Shown here one piece after another: positions 1 to 9,283 of a stretch of DNA of 64,000 nt (within the stretch, counting starts at the first letter, position 1; every line of letters begins with the position of its first letter). Source of the stretch: Negativibacillus massiliensis (lineage in GTDB: Bacteria > Bacillota > Clostridia > Oscillospirales > Ruminococcaceae); contig NZ_FTRU01000006.1 in assembly GCF_900148495.1 (NCBI RefSeq), positions 124,001 through 188,000 on the forward strand, read 5' to 3'. A program made the position numbers and the translations under genes. The notes beneath the pieces are model-generated. The model did no database searches and was not told the DNA's origin. It saw only the letters and a list, made by a program, of their open reading frames with translations.

Positions 1-719
1 GGCTCTTCTATCGTCATCTCTCCACTTGGTGAAACAATAATATCTGTCTCCTCAGAATCTTCATAAAGGGACTCCAGCTCTTCTTGAAGCATCCGATTTT
101 CTTGAGTCAATTCTTCCACCTGATATTCCAGTTGTTCAATCTGACTCAGTGACTCTTCATATTGAATTTTCCAGTTCTGGTTTTCACTTGGAACATATCC
201 GTAATTGTGGACAAGCTGGGAATTTACAAATTCTACTCCCCCATCCACACCAAAATAAACACCATCTGTTTCGCTGCTGGTCAGGCTAACTGTCTTTGGC
301 ACTTCCAAAATCAGGTTATTTTGAGAGTGAATTCCATCCCGAATCAATTCAACCAGCAATTCCTTGCTGATCTGCAAATTTTGACTTGGAACCTCTTTCA
401 GAATGATTTCTGCCTTGTTTCCTTCTGTCACAATCTCTGCATCAAAGCCGGAAAATTCGGAACGATACACCTGCAAATGAATCTGGTCATCCGGAGACTG
501 TCTGACCTCCACCAGACTCATCCCCATCGTATCCTGATTTACCATTCTCAGCTCGGTAATTCCCGCCGGAAGGTCCTGTGTTGTATAAAAATTTGTTGTT
601 TCTGATACGGTATCATTGTATAAATGAATCACATCTTTGGCTACCATTGGCAGGCTGATGGTACATCCAATCAGTCCCGCCACAAAGCATGCAGATGCTG
701 CAATAACGGCTTTTTTCAT
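1..719 (-). CDS. DUF4097-like exported protein (3' end missing)
   Basis: The reading frame is open from an ATG at 719 to the window edge, giving about 239 residues with no stop, so the C-terminus lies outside. It starts MKKAVIAAS, followed by a hydrophobic stretch to about residue 25 (signal peptide or anchor). A beta-rich region follows, and the visible end (about residues 180-235) is Glu/Gln-rich and likely coiled coil. It starts one base after the stop of the DUF1700 gene and is the third gene of a PadR-DUF1700 operon. In such operons the third gene is usually a DUF4097 putative adhesin-like protein. I assign the family from context plus the exported beta-rich character, not from a diagnostic motif. 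A role in sensing or modifying the envelope is inference. Confidence 0.7.
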   Translation of the reverse strand, partial: MKKAVIAASACFVAGLIGCTISLPMVAKDVIHLYNDTVSETTNFYTTQDLPAGITELRMVNQDTMGMSLVEVRQSPDDQIHLQVYRSEFSGFDAEIVTEGNKAEIILKEVPSQNLQISKELLVELIRDGIHSQNNLILEVPKTVSLTSSETDGVYFGVDGGVEFVNSQLVHNYGYVPSENQNWKIQYEESLSQIEQLEYQVEELTQENRMLQEELESLYEDSEETDIIVSPSGEMTIEE

Positions 720-720
720 C

Positions 721-1734
721 TTAGAGGACCTCCTTTCCCCCATCAAGGGAATCTTCCTTGGAATCCTGCTGCTCTGCATCATCCATTGGCAGAGGAAGCA
801 CCGGAACAGAATTTTCTTTTTGGGATACAGTTTTTTCAGACTTGTTGATTGTGGATTTTTCTGCTGTTTTTTCTTTCTTCACAATCAACCAACTTTCAAT
901 TTTTCTAAGCATTCGCATCCAAAGCTCTGCCGATTTTGCAAAGACATTTTTGCTGAATGACCAGAACATTTTTAACATTTTCAGGAGGAAAAGTTCCAGC
1001 AAGGCACAAAAACCAAGCAGTGCAACAGAACCCGACAATACTGCAATGCCGGTCCAGAAATTAAAAAAGGCAAATCCAAAACCAGAAGCCACGATTCCTG
1101 CAAGACCTATTAACACACCGATTACTACAAAAGCGATCGCTGTTGCCAGTCCTCCCAGAACCATTGCGGCAAAACCGACCAGTCCCATGGAAATCATAAA
1201 TGCAATGGTCAACATCATGAATGCCATCGCAGCATAAATGCACCATCTGCATCCTCTGCCAATCGCTTTGAACCCGCGTATCAGCAACGAATCGGAAGTG
1301 GATTGTTTGCATTTTTTATGATTTTCTTTTTCCCGTATCTCTTCTTCTGCATCTTGGAATGATTCTTGCTGACAGAAATTTTCCTCCTGCGAATTGCTTT
1401 CTTCTCTGCGTTTTCCTTCTCCTTTATCCCATTCCTGGAATTTGTCTTTCAGCCGATGCAAACCTTCAGCCGCATAATTCCACGGCATTTTCTTTTCTGT
1501 GGATTTGCTGGAAGGATGATATTCATTCTTCTGTTCCTGACTTTCCTCAATCAACTGCTGAGCCACCAGTTCCGGATCTCCCAATTTTGCAGAAATCTCC
1601 GAATCCTGCTTGCTTTGTCTTCTTCCTTCTTCAAAATATTCTGCGTAATCACGCATAATATCCTCGATCTCATCTCGGGATAATTTATGTTTTAAGCACG
1701 CCTCCAGGCGCTCCAAATATTCCTGCTTATTCAA
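721..1734 (-). CDS. DUF1700 (HAAS domain) membrane protein
   Basis: About 337 residues. The N-terminal 65 residues (NKQEYLERLEACL, later YFEEGRRQ and KLGDPELVAQQLI) match the HAAS/DUF1700 signalling domain that accompanies PadR regulators. A charged linker follows (about 75-160), then hydrophobic helices (about 170-260) and a charged tail. The frame also permits a GTG start at 1743. I prefer the TTG at 1734 because family members begin (M)NKQE and a GAGAGGTGAGG ribosome binding site precedes it; the start then overlaps the padR stop by 8 bases, implying coupling. HAAS proteins are thought to pass a membrane signal to the partner PadR. That function is family knowledge and is not proven here. 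Confidence 0.85.
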   Translation of the reverse strand: MNKQEYLERLEACLKHKLSRDEIEDIMRDYAEYFEEGRRQSKQDSEISAKLGDPELVAQQLIEESQEQKNEYHPSSKSTEKKMPWNYAAEGLHRLKDKFQEWDKGEGKRREESNSQEENFCQQESFQDAEEEIREKENHKKCKQSTSDSLLIRGFKAIGRGCRWCIYAAMAFMMLTIAFMISMGLVGFAAMVLGGLATAIAFVVIGVLIGLAGIVASGFGFAFFNFWTGIAVLSGSVALLGFCALLELFLLKMLKMFWSFSKNVFAKSAELWMRMLRKIESWLIVKKEKTAEKSTINKSEKTVSQKENSVPVLPLPMDDAEQQDSKEDSLDGGKEVL

Positions 1735-2047
1735 GAACCTCACCTCTCAAAATATCATTTACCATCTTTGAAAAATCGTTCCAGTCTGCTTTGAGCGAAC
1801 CAAGATAGCCCTTTCCTTTTTCTGTCATGTGATAATACTTTCGGGCGGGACCGACTGTGCTTTCCTTCAGATAGGTCACAAAATATTCTTCCTGTGTCAA
1901 TCTTCGTAAAATTGGATAAACTGTCCCTTCATTGATCTCGGTGTAGTAAGCAATACTTTGAACAATTTCGTAGCCGTACATATCTTTTCGTTCGATCAGT
2001 GCCAAAATGCACATTTCGATGACTCCTTTGCGAAATTGTGTGTTCAT
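1727..2047 (-). CDS. PadR family transcriptional regulator
   Basis: 106-residue winged-helix protein. MYGYEIVQSI, EGTVYPILRRL and the YYHMTEKGKGYL segment are the PadR helix-turn-helix and wing signature. The short length (about 105 residues) marks the small subfamily-2 type that pairs with DUF1700 proteins. An in-frame ATG six codons upstream exists, but the ATG at 2047 has a GGAGGG site 7 bases before it and gives the family's usual MNTQFRKG start. It heads the operon with the DUF1700 and DUF4097-like genes. The promoter contains an inverted repeat over the -35 box, so autorepression is likely (inference). Confidence 0.93.
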   Translation of the reverse strand: MNTQFRKGVIEMCILALIERKDMYGYEIVQSIAYYTEINEGTVYPILRRLTQEEYFVTYLKESTVGPARKYYHMTEKGKGYLGSLKADWNDFSKMVNDILRGEVLE

Positions 2048-2069
2048 CGCTTTCCCTCCCTGCACCTAG

Positions 2070-2101
2070 ATTATAGCATAGTACTTTGTATTACACAATA
2101 C
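2070..2101 (-). promoter_or_regulatory. padR promoter with inverted-repeat operator
   Basis: On the minus strand a -35 TTGTGT (2093-2098) and -10 TATAAT (2070-2075) are 17 bp apart. The inverted repeat GTATT-ACAC-AATAC (2088-2101) covers the -35 box, a classic position for a repressor site, presumably PadR itself. Confidence 0.75.
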
Positions 2102-2168
2102 CTAGCGTAATTTAATACCATACAAATTTTAGTACTTGGCTTTGTCTTTTTTTGTCAAAACAAAAGAA

Positions 2169-2195
2169 AAAAAGGGAGGAAAATCCTCCCTTTTT
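2169..2195 (-). terminator. Intrinsic terminator of the exported-protein gene
   Basis: GGGAGGA/TCCTCCC stem (2174-2190) followed on the minus strand by a run of seven T. It lies 18 bases beyond the stop at 2213. Confidence 0.85.
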
Positions 2196-2212
2196 AAAAA
2201 ACAATATTTATC

Positions 2213-3172
2213 TTACTCCTGCATCAGGATTGGGGATACAATGTAATATCCCAAGGAATCTACTGTAATGCAGATCTGGTTGTTCTCTTCGTCATATTCC
2301 GACTGAACACTGCGAAGCTGTCCATCCACCACTTCATAAACATAAGAATCGGTGCGCTGTGCTGGTAAACACAGCTGTGCTGGCTGAACAAAACTATCTT
2401 CATCACCGAGGAAATTGTAACACTGGATATCAAAAGAGCGATATCGATTTGCAATCTCACTATCAAAACTCTGATCCAGATTAAAATAGATTGTTTTTCC
2501 CTGTGGAAGAACCGCATTCTTTACCGTCACATTGGAACCAAAGGACAGTGTTACTGCTTCTCCAGAATAGCCGTTGCCTACATGCAGATTCATTGGAGAA
2601 ACGATTTCGTTGACAGAAAGTGGAATCAGTTCCTTTGTTACGTTACCAAAAGAAGCATTCAAATACAAACTGCTCGATTCGATTCCGGTCTGTTCATCGT
2701 AAAGTGTAATAACGCCACCAACCCAAAGTGTACTGGAATGCGGCAGCTGTCCTGCAAAATCAATGGCAATACTGAGTGTTCCATTTTCATTTGCCCAGCG
2801 TACTGTGGATACTGCCTGTGAATCAAAACCTTCTGCCCTGAAGTTCCAGTTGGATGGACGATTTTTTTCACTGTAAAGTTCTCCGGTTTTTACATCCAAA
2901 ATCGGAATATACAAGGTATCTCCCGGATAAAAAGAAAGATCATCCCTTGTTACTGCTTCCTGCTGTGGCAGAGAAAGTGCCTGTGATGTTTGTGCAGTAT
3001 GTTTTACAGTCGCTTGATCCAGACAAAGCTGATAAGCATTTTTTTGCATTGTAATCGGTGCTGTCGATGCAATCATCATGCTCAGTGGAATCTGTGCATA
3101 AGAGACGGCACTCATGCTTACCGTCATTGTCATTGCCAGACCAAATGCCATCAAAGTTTTCATTAATTTCAT
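2213..3172 (-). CDS. Secreted protein of unknown function
   Basis: About 319 residues. The N-terminus MKLMKTLMAFGLAMTMTVS with an SYAQ-type site near residue 27 is a Sec signal peptide, so the protein is exported. The mature part is mostly beta-strand with an extracellular look (DDLSFYPGDTLYIPIL, segments such as GGVITLYDEQTG). I do not recognise a family. The longest frame starts at 3211, but the ATG at 3172 has a GGGGG ribosome binding site and gives the clean signal peptide. It is a single-gene unit with its own promoter (3250-3278) and terminator. A cell-wall or extracellular structural role is only a guess. Confidence 0.8.
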   Translation of the reverse strand: MKLMKTLMAFGLAMTMTVSMSAVSYAQIPLSMMIASTAPITMQKNAYQLCLDQATVKHTAQTSQALSLPQQEAVTRDDLSFYPGDTLYIPILDVKTGELYSEKNRPSNWNFRAEGFDSQAVSTVRWANENGTLSIAIDFAGQLPHSSTLWVGGVITLYDEQTGIESSSLYLNASFGNVTKELIPLSVNEIVSPMNLHVGNGYSGEAVTLSFGSNVTVKNAVLPQGKTIYFNLDQSFDSEIANRYRSFDIQCYNFLGDEDSFVQPAQLCLPAQRTDSYVYEVVDGQLRSVQSEYDEENNQICITVDSLGYYIVSPILMQE

Positions 3173-3249
3173 TCCGTGCCGCCCCCTTTCTATTAAGATA
3201 TTCTGTTGCATCGGAAGAAATTCATAGCTTACTTGGTTCTCTGTTATTT

Positions 3250-3278
3250 AGTATACAATATAAATTACAAAATTACAA
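3250..3278 (-). promoter_or_regulatory. Promoter of the exported-protein gene
   Basis: Minus strand -35 TTGTAA (3273-3278), 17-bp spacer, -10 TATACT (3250-3255). The spacer repeats the TTTTGTAATTT motif around the -35. Confidence 0.65.
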
Positions 3279-3380
3279 GTAAAAAAAACAAAATTTGTAA
3301 TCTGATTGTCATTTTTGGGAATTTTTTCTACAATTTTTGTAAATATATTCCTTTTTTCTTGCAATTTGATTTTACGCAAA

Positions 3381-3414
3381 AAAAGAGGTACAACCCAAAA
3401 GGTTGTACCTCTTA
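3381..3414 (-). terminator. Terminator of the str operon after tuf
   Basis: Strong stem AAGAGGTACAACC/GGTTGTACCTCTT with a four-base loop, followed on the minus strand by a T run. It sits about 40 bases past the tuf stop. Confidence 0.9.
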
Positions 3415-3454
3415 AATACGTTATAAATGGTGTTAACCAGACTAACGAATAAAA

Positions 3455-4654
3455 TTATTCAGCAATCTTGGTAACAACGCCGGAACCTACGGTTCTACCA
3501 CCTTCACGGATAGCGAAACGCAGACCTTCTTCGATAGCGATTGGAGTGATCAGTTCAACGTCCATTTCTACGTTATCGCCAGGCATGCACATTTCAACGC
3601 CTTCTGGCAGTTTGATTACGCCAGTAACGTCAGTTGTTCTGAAGAAGAACTGTGGTCTGTAGTTGTTGAAGAATGGAGTATGACGGCCACCTTCATCTTT
3701 TTTCAGAACGTATACCTGAGCATGGAATTTGGTGTGTGGATGGATGGAACCTGGTTTGCACAGAACCTGACCACGTTTGATGTCAGTTCTCTGAACACCA
3801 CGGAGCAGAGCACCGATGTTATCGCCAGCTTCAGCGAAGTCGAGCAGTTTTCTGAACATCTCGATACCGGTAACAACTGTCTTCATCTTCTCTTCCTGGA
3901 GACCTACGATTTCAACTTCGTCGGAGAGTTTCAGAACGCCTCTTTCAACTCTACCAGTAGCAACAGTACCACGGCCAGTGATGGTGAAGATATCTTCGAT
4001 TGGCATCAGGAATGGCAGATCCTGTTTTCTTTCTGGAGTTGGGATGTATTCGTCAACTTTGTCCATCAGTTCGTAGATTGGAGCGTAAGCTGGGTCAGCT
4101 GGATCGTTTGGAGCTTCCAGAGCTTTCAGAGCAGAACCGCAAACGATTGGAGTGTCATCGCCTGGGAAATCGTACTCGTTGAGCAGGTCACGGATTTCCA
4201 TTTCTACCAGTTCGAGCAGTTCTGGGTCGTCAACCTGGTCAGCTTTGTTCATGAATACTACGATGTAAGGAACGCCTACCTGACGGGAGAGCAGGATGTG
4301 CTCACGGGTCTGTGGCATTGGGCCGTCTGCAGCAGATACAACGAGGATAGCGCCGTCCATCTGAGCAGCACCAGTGATCATGTTCTTAACGTAGTCAGCA
4401 TGTCCTGGGCAGTCAACGTGAGCGTAGTGTCTCTTGTCGGTTTCGTACTCAACGTGAGAAGTGTTGATTGTGATACCACGTTCTCTTTCTTCTGGAGCTT
4501 TATCGATGTTAGCGTAATCGGTGAAGCTAGCCTGACCTTTGAGGGACAGAGCTTTTGTGATAGCAGCAGTCAGAGTGGTTTTACCGTGGTCAACGTGGCC
4601 GATAGTACCAATGTTAACATGTGGCTTGGTTCTTTCGAATTTAGCTTTTGCCAT
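3455..4654 (-). CDS. tuf: Elongation factor Tu
   Basis: 399 residues, full length. It delivers aminoacyl-tRNA to the ribosomal A site as a GTPase. The G1 motif GHVDHGKTT (about residues 19-27), switch [14 protein letters not shown]3 DCPGHADYV and G4 NKADQVDD are all present, followed by domains II and III ending [10 protein letters not shown]. It is the last gene of rpsL-rpsG-fusA-tuf. A 193-base spacer from fusA holds a possible internal promoter and a structured leader, so tuf may be partly independent. Codon use is strongly biased, as expected for a highly expressed gene, and this produces long antisense reading frames that are not genes. Confidence 0.99.
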   Translation of the reverse strand: MAKAKFERTKPHVNIGTIGHVDHGKTTLTAAITKALSLKGQASFTDYANIDKAPEERERGITINTSHVEYETDKRHYAHVDCPGHADYVKNMITGAAQMDGAILVVSAADGPMPQTREHILLSRQVGVPYIVVFMNKADQVDDPELLELVEMEIRDLLNEYDFPGDDTPIVCGSALKALEAPNDPADPAYAPIYELMDKVDEYIPTPERKQDLPFLMPIEDIFTITGRGTVATGRVERGVLKLSDEVEIVGLQEEKMKTVVTGIEMFRKLLDFAEAGDNIGALLRGVQRTDIKRGQVLCKPGSIHPHTKFHAQVYVLKKDEGGRHTPFFNNYRPQFFFRTTDVTGVIKLPEGVEMCMPGDNVEMDVELITPIAIEEGLRFAIREGGRTVGSGVVTKIAE

Positions 4655-4671
4655 TGTTGTTTCCTCCCTTA

Positions 4672-4753
4672 AATACGGGGGGAGGCTTCTGAAAATTCCG
4701 AAGCCTTTCGCCCGTAGTCGTATTTGTATATATTACAATTCGTATTGTAACAA
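4672..4753 (-). promoter_or_regulatory. Possible tuf promoter and hairpin leader
   Basis: In the fusA-tuf spacer the minus strand has -35 TTGTTA (4748-4753), 17 bp, -10 TATACA (4725-4730). A two-part hairpin follows, with outer ACGGG/CCCGT and inner GGCTTC/GAAGCC pairing, ending just before the tuf GGGAGG site. The hairpin could stabilise the mRNA or control translation. Confidence 0.5.
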
Positions 4754-4847
4754 TTTATGATTCAAAAATCAAGGGTAAACCCGCAAAAAAGCAGAATTAT
4801 TCCCTAAAAAATCCCCTTAAACGGTGAAAAATCACCGAATCGGAAGA

Positions 4848-6929
4848 TTATTCTCCTTTTGTTCTAGCAGAGATGATCTTGTCAGCAATGCTCTTTGGAA
4901 CTTCTACATAGTGAGAAGGTTCCATGGTGTACTGACCACGGCCCTGTGTCTTAGAACGCAGGTCGGTAGCGTAACCGAACATTTCGGACAGTGGAACAAA
5001 GGAGTTAACCTGCTGTACGCCATGTCTAGCATCCATACCCTGGATCTGACCACGACGGGAGTTCAGGTCACCGATAACATCACCCAGGTAATCATCTGGA
5101 GTGATAACGGTTACTTTCATGATAGGCTCGAGCAGTACTGGGTCGCCTTTTCTCATAGCTTCTTTGAACGCCATAGAACCAGCGATCTTAAATGCCATTT
5201 CAGAAGAGTCGACTTCATGGTAAGAACCATCGTACAGCTCAACTTTAACGTCAACTACTGGGTAAGCAGCAACAACACCAGCGGTCATTGCGCCCTGGAT
5301 ACCAGCGTCAACTGCTGGGATGTATTCCTTCGGAATTGCACCACCAACAACGTTGTTGATAAACTCGTAACCCTTACCGGATTCGTTCGGGGTAACTTTG
5401 ATCTTAACGTGACCGTACTGACCTTTACCACCGGACTGACGAGCGTATTTCATATCAACATCAGCAGGTTTTCTGATAGTTTCTTTGTAAGCTACCTGAG
5501 GTTTACCTACGTTAGCCTCAACCTTAAACTCACGCAGCAGACGGTCAACGATGATCTCCAGATGGAGCTCACCCATACCAGCGATGATGGTCTGTCCTGT
5601 TTCTTCGTCTGTGTATGTTTTGAAGGTTGGGTCTTCCTCAGCCAGTTTTGCAAGAGCAATACCCATCTTTTCCTGACCAGCTTTTGTCTTAGGCTCGATT
5701 GCTACACGGATAACCGGTTCTGGGAATTCCATGGTTTCGAGGATGATTGGGTATTTTGGATCACACAGGGTATCACCGGTAGTAACCTTCTTAACACCTA
5801 CTGCAGCTGCGATATCGCCTGCGTAGCAAGCTTCGATATCTTTTCTGTGGTTAGCATGCATCTGAAGGATACGACCCATTCTTTCTGTGTGGCCTTTGGT
5901 TGCGTTGAGAACAGTGTCGCCGGTGTTAACAACACCAGAGTATACACGGAAGAAGCAGAGTTTACCTACGAATGGGTCGGTTGCAATCTTGAATGCAAGA
6001 GCTGCAAACGGAGCATCATCGGAAGATGGTCTGTCCTCTTCTTCTTCAGTATCAAGACTTACACCTTTGATATCTGGGATATCGGTTGGTGCTGGCATGT
6101 AGTCAACGATAGCATCCAGAAGTTTCTGAACACCCTTGTTTTTATAGGAAGTACCACAGCAGATTGGAACCATTCTGTTAGCGATGGTATCAACACGGAT
6201 TGCGTGTTTGATTTCTTCGATGGTCAGTTCCTCACCATTGAGGTATTTTTCCATCAGTTCTTCATCCTGCTCGCAGATGGATTCGATCATCTTTGTGCGG
6301 TATTCTTCTGCCTGGTCTTTCATGTTGTCTGGAATGTCAACAACAGAAATGTCCTTGCCCAGATCATCGTTGTAAATGTAAGCTTTCATTTCAACGAGGT
6401 CGATCAGACCTTCGAAGAATGCTTCAGCACCGATTGGCAGCTGAATCGGAACAGCATTACATTTCAGACGGTCATGGATCATGTTCAGAACATTGTAGAA
6501 GTCTGCACCCATGATATCCATCTTGTTAACGTAGATCATTCTTGGAACATGATATTTATCAGCCTGGCGCCAAACAGTCTCAGACTGTGGCTCAACTCCG
6601 CCTTTAGCACACATTACTGTTACAGAACCGTCGAGAACTCGCAGGGAACGCTCTACCTCTACTGTAAAGTCAACGTGTCCAGGAGTATCAATGATGTTGA
6701 TACGATGGTTTTTCCAGTAGCAGGTTGTAGCAGCGGAAGTAATGGTAATACCTCTCTCCTGCTCCTGTACCATCCAGTCCATCGTTGCGCTACCATCATG
6801 AGTTTCACCGATTTTGTGGTTAATACCGGTGTAGTACAGAATACGCTCTGTTGTGGTAGTTTTACCAGCATCGATGTGCGCCATTATGCCGATGTTACGA
6901 GTCATAGCTAATGCAACGTCTCTTGGCAT
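4848..6929 (-). CDS. fusA: Elongation factor G
   Basis: 693 residues, the usual length for bacterial EF-G. It catalyses GTP-driven translocation and, with RRF, ribosome recycling. G1 [15 protein letters not shown] (about residues 17-31), switch [14 protein letters not shown]3 DTPGHVDFT and G4 NKMDIMGAD are present, and domain IV carries [16 protein letters not shown]. It is the third gene of the str operon, 111 bases after rpsG with a strong hairpin in that spacer. The GGAGGACAAT site precedes the ATG at 6929. The sequence looks like canonical housekeeping EF-G rather than a tetracycline-protection paralogue. Confidence 0.99.
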   Translation of the reverse strand: MPRDVALAMTRNIGIMAHIDAGKTTTTERILYYTGINHKIGETHDGSATMDWMVQEQERGITITSAATTCYWKNHRINIIDTPGHVDFTVEVERSLRVLDGSVTVMCAKGGVEPQSETVWRQADKYHVPRMIYVNKMDIMGADFYNVLNMIHDRLKCNAVPIQLPIGAEAFFEGLIDLVEMKAYIYNDDLGKDISVVDIPDNMKDQAEEYRTKMIESICEQDEELMEKYLNGEELTIEEIKHAIRVDTIANRMVPICCGTSYKNKGVQKLLDAIVDYMPAPTDIPDIKGVSLDTEEEEDRPSSDDAPFAALAFKIATDPFVGKLCFFRVYSGVVNTGDTVLNATKGHTERMGRILQMHANHRKDIEACYAGDIAAAVGVKKVTTGDTLCDPKYPIILETMEFPEPVIRVAIEPKTKAGQEKMGIALAKLAEEDPTFKTYTDEETGQTIIAGMGELHLEIIVDRLLREFKVEANVGKPQVAYKETIRKPADVDMKYARQSGGKGQYGHVKIKVTPNESGKGYEFINNVVGGAIPKEYIPAVDAGIQGAMTAGVVAAYPVVDVKVELYDGSYHEVDSSEMAFKIAGSMAFKEAMRKGDPVLLEPIMKVTVITPDDYLGDVIGDLNSRRGQIQGMDARHGVQQVNSFVPLSEMFGYATDLRSKTQGRGQYTMEPSHYVEVPKSIADKIISARTKGE

Positions 6930-6990
6930 ATTGTCCTCCTTCGCAATCTAGGGATGTATTCATTCGGGTAGTAAAAAACCAGAATCAGCA

Positions 6991-7027
6991 CAGACCGCAG
7001 TGCCCCAAAGTCAGGCACTGCTGTCTG
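6991..7027 (-). promoter_or_regulatory. Hairpin in the rpsG-fusA spacer
   Basis: CAGAC and GCAGTGCC (6991-7004) pair with GGCACTGC and GTCTG (7014-7027) with one mismatch: 13 base pairs and a 9-base loop. No T run follows, so it is more likely a mRNA structure or translational control site (S7-type feedback is known for str operons) than a terminator. Confidence 0.5.
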
Positions 7028-7040
7028 GATACCGTCCTGA

Positions 7041-7511
7041 TTAGAATCTGTAATGTGCGAAAGCTTTGTTAGCTTCAGCCATTTTGTGAGTATCCTCACG
7101 TTTTTTAACAGCTCCGCCGGTACCATTGATTGCATCAATGATCTCACCAGCAAGACGCTCTTTCATTGTTTTCTCGGAACGAGCTCTGGAGTAGTTTGTG
7201 AGCCATCTCAGGCCGAGGGTCTGTCTTCTAGCTGGACGAACCTCCATTGGTACCTGATAGGTAGCACCACCGATACGGCGAGCTTTAACTTCCAGAACTG
7301 GCATGATGTTTTCCAGAGCTTCTTTGAAAGCTTCCAGAGCATCTTTACCTGTCTTCTCGTTAACGATTTCGAATGCACCATAAACGATCTTCTGGGCAAC
7401 ACCCTTCTTACCGTCGTACATGATATTGTTGATTAAACGTGTTACCAGTTTGGAATTGTACATTGGATCTGGCAGAACATCACGTTTAGCGATTTGACCT
7501 CTTCTTGGCAC
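7041..7511 (-). CDS. rpsG: 30S ribosomal protein S7
   Basis: 156 residues with the GTG start at 7511; the reading frame extends six codons further, but AAGGAGGG lies just before the GTG and family members begin [15 protein letters not shown]. It binds the 3' major domain of 16S rRNA and nucleates the 30S head. Family motifs include [19 protein letters not shown] and [24 protein letters not shown], and it ends AFAHYRF. It is the second gene of the str operon. A weak hairpin, GCTCA/TGAGC followed by TTTTATAT on the minus strand (7635-7646), lies in the 164-base rpsL-rpsG spacer and may reduce read-through. Confidence 0.99.
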   Translation of the reverse strand: MPRRGQIAKRDVLPDPMYNSKLVTRLINNIMYDGKKGVAQKIVYGAFEIVNEKTGKDALEAFKEALENIMPVLEVKARRIGGATYQVPMEVRPARRQTLGLRWLTNYSRARSEKTMKERLAGEIIDAINGTGGAVKKREDTHKMAEANKAFAHYRF

Positions 7512-7675
7512 TTCGCTTCCCTCCTTCACAGTCTGAATTCATAGGTACTCGAAAGTGACAAAACTCCCGTTAAGCCATTGTGAAGTCTTCTATGCCGCCG
7601 ATTGCAGGTGTTCCCTGTGTTCGGCTATATAAAAGCTCACATGAGCGCTTGTTTTCAAATTAAAATGGAGTTTTA

Positions 7676-8092
7676 TTACTTTTTCTTTGGACGTTTTGCA
7701 CCGTATTTGGAACGGCTCTGCATTCTGTTTGCTACACCCTGTGTATCGAGTGTACCGCGGATGATGTGGTAACGAACACCAGGGAGGTCCTTTACACGGC
7801 CGCCACGGATCAGAACAACGGAGTGTTCCTGAAGGTTGTGACCGATACCTGGAATGTAAGCGGTAGCTTCGATTCCGTTGGAAAGTCTTACTCTGGCAAC
7901 TTTACGCAGCGCGGAGTTTGGTTTCTTTGGTGTCTGGGTTCTGATTGCAGTACATACACCACGTTTCTGAGGAGAATTCTGGTCGATTGCTTCTCTCTTC
8001 AGGGAGTTCCATCCTTTCAGAAGAGCTGGAGCTGTGGACTTTTTCTCTACAGATTCTCTGCCTTTACGAACTAATTGGTTAAAGGTTGGCAT
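7676..8092 (-). CDS. rpsL: 30S ribosomal protein S12
   Basis: 138 residues. It forms part of the decoding centre. The N-terminus [12 protein letters not shown] and the invariant [19 protein letters not shown] block (about residues 55-73) are intact; the lysines mutated in streptomycin resistance are present, so the sequence is wild type there. Between residues 20 and 45 it carries an insertion (around [14 protein letters not shown]) not found in the E. coli or Bacillus proteins but common in Clostridia. GGAGG lies 7 bases before the ATG. First gene of the str operon, with a strong promoter about 75 bases upstream. Confidence 0.99.
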   Translation of the reverse strand: MPTFNQLVRKGRESVEKKSTAPALLKGWNSLKREAIDQNSPQKRGVCTAIRTQTPKKPNSALRKVARVRLSNGIEATAYIPGIGHNLQEHSVVLIRGGRVKDLPGVRYHIIRGTLDTQGVANRMQSRSKYGAKRPKKK

Positions 8093-8164
8093 ATTGCACC
8101 TCCTTGCTAAAGTTTATAAAATTTTTCGATGGTACGGCTTTAGTCCATGCCCTACCAATTAAAT

Positions 8165-8193
8165 ATTCTATCATCCAAAATCCAATCTGTCAA
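8165..8193 (-). promoter_or_regulatory. str operon promoter
   Basis: Minus strand -35 TTGACA (8188-8193), 17-bp spacer, -10 TAGAAT (8165-8170), about 73 bases before the rpsL start: a near-consensus vegetative promoter. Confidence 0.85.
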
Positions 8194-8313
8194 CAAAATT
8201 TCTATCGACGTTTGCACCAATTTTCCGCGCTTTTATGCGCCTTTCCTTATACAAACCGAAACATTCCTTCTCATTCTTCCCTGGTATAACCCAACTTATT
8301 CCTATTCCAAAAC

Positions 8314-8340
8314 AAAAAGGGAGCAGCTGCTCCCTTTTTT
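8314..8340 (-). terminator. Terminator of the exported three-gene operon
   Basis: Perfect palindrome centred on GGGAGCAGCTGCTCCC with A and T runs on either side. It overlaps the TAA stop of the gene ending at 8339. The symmetry could make it work in both directions. Confidence 0.85.
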
Positions 8341-9256
8341 ACTGAGGATTTACCTTATAAAATGGCTCCAGTGAGATCAAGTTGGAATATTTGCTTTTCT
8401 CACGCCATTCTTTGAGCTCTTCACCCTTATCTATATACTCGATCCGAACGCGGTCACCATGATGATTAATAGAATAGATGCTGCCGTCTCCTCTAAGCTT
8501 TCGAATCAGGCTATCCTGGACAACCGAATTATATGCCTGAATGATCTGGTTTCTGGAAAACGGAGACAGGTGATACTCGACCGTAACATACTTTTCCGGA
8601 TGAAGCTGGTCGATAAACTTGATTCCCTTTACTTCCCGATAAATTTCTACCAGTTCAATTGCCTTGTCCATCGCTTTGACAGAAGGAACACCGATTTCCA
8701 ACACTGCATCTGATTGACGGACTGTAATGTAGCTGTATTCATTTCCTGTTAGCTGATCACTCAGATAATTGGCAAAATCCCAAGCATAGTCTTCCTTTGT
8801 CTTTTCCTTAACCGGATTTTCTGTTGACTGTACTACTTCTTCCGGCAGATCTTCTGGCGGTACTACTTCTTCCAGCAGATCTTCATATTGATCGACAATC
8901 TTGACCTCTGTTTTGATTCCATATTCTTTTTCTATTTGCTTAATCCTGTTCTGCAAACCGGAAGAAGCTTTTTTTACCACTTCAAGGTGCAGGGTATTGG
9001 TCTTTTTGACAAAATTGACAGCACTCATTTCTTTATAATCCAATAAACTGAGTTGTTCCTCCTGAAGTTCAAGCAACTGTTTTGTGGTGAGCTCCTTCTT
9101 TTTGGATGTGGAAATCTTTTTGTTCTGCGCTGCGGAGGATAAGCTCATATTCTGCTGCATTCCTGCAGCTGTGTTGGTCCCAGCAGCAAAACTGCTGACT
9201 CCCATTCCAGCTATCATAATAGCGGCAAGTAAAAATGCAACTATCTTCTTTTTCAT
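8339..9256 (-). CDS. Exported protein, paralogue of its upstream neighbour
   Basis: 305 residues. MKKKIVAFLLAAIMIAGMG and a SFAA site near residue 25 form a signal peptide. A basic, Lys-rich helical part (about 45-130) is followed by a Pro/Glu linker with two near-identical VVPPEDLPEEVV-type units. The C-terminal domain (about 165-305) shares with the neighbouring protein the pattern AVLEIGVPSVK followed by an amphipathic helix and a final EKSKY motif (GVLEIGVPSAK and EKSDY there). No known family is recognised. Third gene of a unit with the lipoprotein and the 239-residue paralogue (gaps 13 and 27 bases). An envelope function is inferred only from export. Confidence 0.82.
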   Translation of the reverse strand: MKKKIVAFLLAAIMIAGMGVSSFAAGTNTAAGMQQNMSLSSAAQNKKISTSKKKELTTKQLLELQEEQLSLLDYKEMSAVNFVKKTNTLHLEVVKKASSGLQNRIKQIEKEYGIKTEVKIVDQYEDLLEEVVPPEDLPEEVVQSTENPVKEKTKEDYAWDFANYLSDQLTGNEYSYITVRQSDAVLEIGVPSVKAMDKAIELVEIYREVKGIKFIDQLHPEKYVTVEYHLSPFSRNQIIQAYNSVVQDSLIRKLRGDGSIYSINHHGDRVRIEYIDKGEELKEWREKSKYSNLISLEPFYKVNPQ

Positions 9257-9283
9257 ATATTCTGTACCTCCTTCTTTTTTCCT

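Noticed and set aside
3680-4672. 330-residue plus-strand reading frame
   Set aside because: Antisense to tuf; an artefact of codon bias.
4824-6911. 695-residue plus-strand reading frame
   Set aside because: Antisense to fusA. Biased codon use in highly expressed genes leaves long open antisense frames; it has no ribosome site and no recognisable fold.
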